From the NCBI GenBank assembly GCA_905211185.1, contig CAJLZR010000029.1, positions 1-8,493 on the forward strand: DNA of 8,493 nucleotides, given 5' to 3'. Under the pieces are notes generated by a model. That model did not search any database. It saw only the letters and a program-made list of their open reading frames with translations, and was not told the origin of the DNA. The stretch comes from an uncultured Oscillospiraceae bacterium (GTDB lineage: Bacteria > Bacillota_A > Clostridia > Oscillospirales > Acutalibacteraceae). Each line of letters opens with the position of its first letter. The stretch's first letter is position 1. Shown here in pieces: positions 6,683-8,493 of this stretch. The position numbers and the translations under genes were made by a program.

Positions 6683-7876
6683 ATGAAATTCGGAATACTA
6701 AAAGAAATAAAAGAGGGAGAAAATCGAGTTATATGCACTCCAAGAGAAACAGCATTATTGGTCGGTAACAAACACGAAGTTTATATTGAAAAAGGTGCAG
6801 GCGAAAAGGCCGGTTTTTCTGACGAAGAATACATAAAATCGGGCGCTAAAATAGTTGCTTGCGCAAAAGAAATTTATAGTACCTGTGAATTTATTGCAAA
6901 AGTAAAAGAAATCGAGCCAAGCGAATTTGACATGTTAAAGGAAAATCAGATAGTGTTTACATGCATACACCCCGCCGCACATAAAGAAGAAGTGGACGCC
7001 TTGTTAAACAAAAAAATAACGGCTTTTACTGCCGAAGATACACATAGATACGATTCGCCAAATTGTGAAGCTGCCGGTAAAGTTGGGGCATTTATGGGGC
7101 TTTATGGTTTAATGACGTGCAACGGCGGTTGCGGAAAATTTGCCTCCGGACTTGGCGGAGCTCCAAATATCAAAGCTATCGTGCTCGGGTGCGGTTCTGT
7201 AGGTAAAGCGGCCATAAACGTTTTATATTCTATGGGAGCGCATATTTCGGTCGGGGCAACAAATGTTCAGCATCTAAAAGATATAAGCAATTTTTATAAT
7301 GACAAAATAAGTACCTTTGTTTCAGACCGAAACACCTTATCTAAAATGTTACCGGATACAGATTTGGTAGTTAATTGCGTACGCTGGCCAAAAGATAACA
7401 AAGAATTTTTGATCACTCGAAAAATGGTATCCTCCATGCCAAAAGGAGCTGTTATATCGGATATAAGCTGCGATTATGGTGTTATCGAAACTTTTAAACC
7501 TACAACTCACGCTAATCCCTACTATGTTGATGAAGGAGTTGTGCATTACTGCGTATGCAATATGCCCAGCTTAATTGCGGGTTCTGCGTCTGTTTCGTAT
7601 GCAGCAACCGTTTTGCCACACTTTTTAAATATAATGGAAAACGGAATCAAAAAAGCTTGCGAAATTAATCCTTATCTAAGAAGAAGTCTTACAACCTTTG
7701 CTGGATATTTAACTCACGAAGAAACAAGTAAAATTCAGCAGAGGCCCTGGGTACCGCCTGAAGTTGTACTCGGGCTTGATACAAAAAAATTAGAATTTGC
7801 TCCAAAACTTACCAAGAGCATTTCAAAAAATTTCTATTCCGAATATAAAGATAAGTGCGAAAAATACTCAACTTAG
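6683..7876 (+). CDS. ald: Alanine dehydrogenase-family oxidoreductase (possibly N5-carboxyethylornithine synthase-like)
   Basis: This 397-residue cytoplasmic enzyme belongs to the alanine dehydrogenase / pyridine nucleotide transhydrogenase alpha family. Alanine dehydrogenase interconverts alanine with pyruvate and ammonia using NAD. The substrate-site residues line up with the known enzymes: Arg15 in ENRV, Lys75 in AKVKE, His96 in IHPAA and Asp264 in SCDYG. The Rossmann fold has GCGSVG (169-174). Differences are notable. The acid that normally binds the NAD ribose at the end of the second strand is replaced (HISVGATN, 187-194). The usual VLxPG stretch reads NCVRWP (231-236). The later PGAVPRTST segment reads MPSLIAGSAS (294-303), closer to N5-carboxyethylornithine synthase. 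The C-terminus (about 335-397) is longer than in typical alanine dehydrogenase. AAGGAG lies 10 bases before the ATG. It is a single gene with its own promoter and terminator. The family is firm; the exact substrate is not. Confidence 0.82.
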   Translation: MKFGILKEIKEGENRVICTPRETALLVGNKHEVYIEKGAGEKAGFSDEEYIKSGAKIVACAKEIYSTCEFIAKVKEIEPSEFDMLKENQIVFTCIHPAAHKEEVDALLNKKITAFTAEDTHRYDSPNCEAAGKVGAFMGLYGLMTCNGGCGKFASGLGGAPNIKAIVLGCGSVGKAAINVLYSMGAHISVGATNVQHLKDISNFYNDKISTFVSDRNTLSKMLPDTDLVVNCVRWPKDNKEFLITRKMVSSMPKGAVISDISCDYGVIETFKPTTHANPYYVDEGVVHYCVCNMPSLIAGSASVSYAATVLPHFLNIMENGIKKACEINPYLRRSLTTFAGYLTHEETSKIQQRPWVPPEVVLGLDTKKLEFAPKLTKSISKNFYSEYKDKCEKYST

Positions 7877-7899
7877 GATACTTAATTATATCAAAAAAT

Positions 7900-7929
7900 G
7901 AAGCTTTATTATAACCATAATGGAGCTTC
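7900..7929. terminator. Bidirectional terminator between convergent genes
   Basis: GAAGCTTTATTAT pairs with ATAATGGAGCTTC around the loop AACC: 13 base pairs including two G-U pairs when read on the plus strand. The plus-strand tail (TTGCTTTATAA) is modest. On the minus strand the two G-U pairs become C-A mismatches, but the tail ATTTTTT is strong. It lies 24 bases after the alanine-dehydrogenase-like gene and 46 bases after the Nudix gene, so it can serve both. Confidence 0.8.
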
Positions 7930-7974
7930 TTGCTTTATAACCAATATATTTTTATAAAATCAAAATTTAAAATA

Positions 7975-8406
7975 TTAACTAAAATAACCCCTGATCTTAG
8001 CCTCGTCTATCAACTTTGGCTGAATTAAAGGGTATGTCCAATTATCAGGTAATGTTTCCGTTATAATAATTTTTTCAATTTCGCTATGGAGTTCTTTTTC
8101 AAGCTCAAAAACATCGGCAAAATAAAGCATACCGAAAGTTTCTTCGGGGTTTAAATCATTTAAAAATGTTACGGAATAAACACAAACAGGCTTTATTTTG
8201 TATTTGATGGCGCCGGTTTCTTCATAAAGCTCTCTTTTTGCGGCGTCTAAAATGTTTTCGCCCGGTTCTCTGTGACCGCCGGGAATTTCGTATGTATCCC
8301 TTTCTTTGTGTTTGCAAAAAATCCATTTGCCGTTTGTTTTGGCAATAATCACGGCATATTTTAATAATTTATCATCGACTTCATCATAAAATTTTACTTC
8401 AGCCAT
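7975..8406 (-). CDS. Nudix hydrolase
   Basis: This 143-residue soluble hydrolase cleaves a nucleoside diphosphate linked to another group (X) and needs a divalent metal. The full Nudix box G-x5-E-x7-R-E-L-x-E-E-x-G-A is present at 44-66 (GHREPGE ... RELYEETGA), with the three metal-binding Glu intact. The flanking pattern, a W-I-F-x-K-H-K strand (28-34) leading into ERDTYEIPGG (35-44), resembles the YtkD/MutT-like group that hydrolyses damaged or excess nucleotides; the exact substrate cannot be read. I choose ATG 8406 because AAGGG lies 9 bases upstream; a TTG three codons earlier abuts that site. It begins only about 30 bases after the tRNA terminator, so no room is left for a normal promoter between them. 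It converges on the alanine-dehydrogenase-like gene and shares its terminator. Confidence 0.9.
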   Translation of the reverse strand: MAEVKFYDEVDDKLLKYAVIIAKTNGKWIFCKHKERDTYEIPGGHREPGENILDAAKRELYEETGAIKYKIKPVCVYSVTFLNDLNPEETFGMLYFADVFELEKELHSEIEKIIITETLPDNWTYPLIQPKLIDEAKIRGYFS

Positions 8407-8435
8407 TATCCACAACCCTTACATAAAACAAACAC

Positions 8436-8462
8436 GAGGTTGCTCCCAAAAACAGCAACCTC
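8436..8462 (-). terminator. Rho-independent terminator of the tRNA gene
   Basis: On the minus strand GAGGTTGCT pairs perfectly with AGCAACCTC (9 base pairs) around a 9-base loop, followed by GTGTTTGTTTTATG. It begins four bases after the tRNA CCA end, the normal place for a tRNA terminator. Confidence 0.8.
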
Positions 8463-8466
8463 ATTT

Positions 8467-8493
8467 TGGCGGAGCGGGTGGGATTCGAACCCA
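8467..8493 (-). tRNA. tRNA 3' end, probably tRNA-Ser (cut by right edge)
   Basis: Read on the minus strand, the window edge opens with the T-arm: stem TGGG (first base off the edge), loop TTCGAAT and stem CCCAC. The 3' acceptor strand CCGCTCC, discriminator base G and an encoded CCA end at 8467 follow. The implied 5' acceptor strand GGAGCGG together with a G discriminator is the pattern of bacterial tRNA-Ser. The anticodon lies outside the window, so the identity is an inference. Confidence 0.85.

Overview
The window is visibly AT-rich, uses A/T-ending codons and several GTG/TTG starts, and keeps the tepA – spoIIIE order known from Bacillus. Together with the sequence style of the proteins this points to a spore-former-type Firmicute, probably a Clostridia-class anaerobe. 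The genus cannot be fixed from this sequence. Most of it reads as ordinary chromosome: I see no transposase, phage gene, integrase or CRISPR array.

Layout. (1) 1–410, minus: the N-terminal third of a KimA-like APC-family potassium importer, running off the left edge. (2) 411–646: an AT-rich gap with no recognisable riboswitch. (3) 647–5498, minus, probably one transcription unit read right to left: a UppP-like membrane protein split into two overlapping frames (5498–4498), the SpoIIIE/FtsK DNA translocase (4456–2108), a membrane-anchored ComEC-type metallo-beta-lactamase (MBL) fold hydrolase (2015–915), and a small DUF3006-type protein (877–647). (4) 5584–5614: a terminator ending the next gene to the right. 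(5) 5651–6376, minus: TepA, a ClpP-fold protease. (6) 6422–6682: a divergent promoter region whose two opposing -35 boxes overlap. (7) 6683–7876, plus: an alanine-dehydrogenase-family enzyme with features of the N5-carboxyethylornithine synthase branch. (8) 7900–7929: a bidirectional terminator between convergent genes. (9) 7975–8406, minus: a Nudix hydrolase. (10) 8436–8462: a terminator for the tRNA whose 3' end (probably tRNA-Ser) is cut by the right edge.

How the genes fit together. TepA and SpoIIIE are both linked to sporulation in Bacillus and their adjacency is conserved, but here a UppP-like gene lies between them, behind TepA's terminator and a candidate promoter of its own. That UppP-like gene is the oddest thing in the window: its frame is broken and several residues important for undecaprenyl pyrophosphate hydrolysis are replaced. 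SpoIIIE is followed by a ComEC-like surface hydrolase with its usual DUF3006 partner. I did not find convincing evidence of a wholly new system. The best leads are the degenerate UppP and the hybrid character of the alanine-dehydrogenase-like enzyme.
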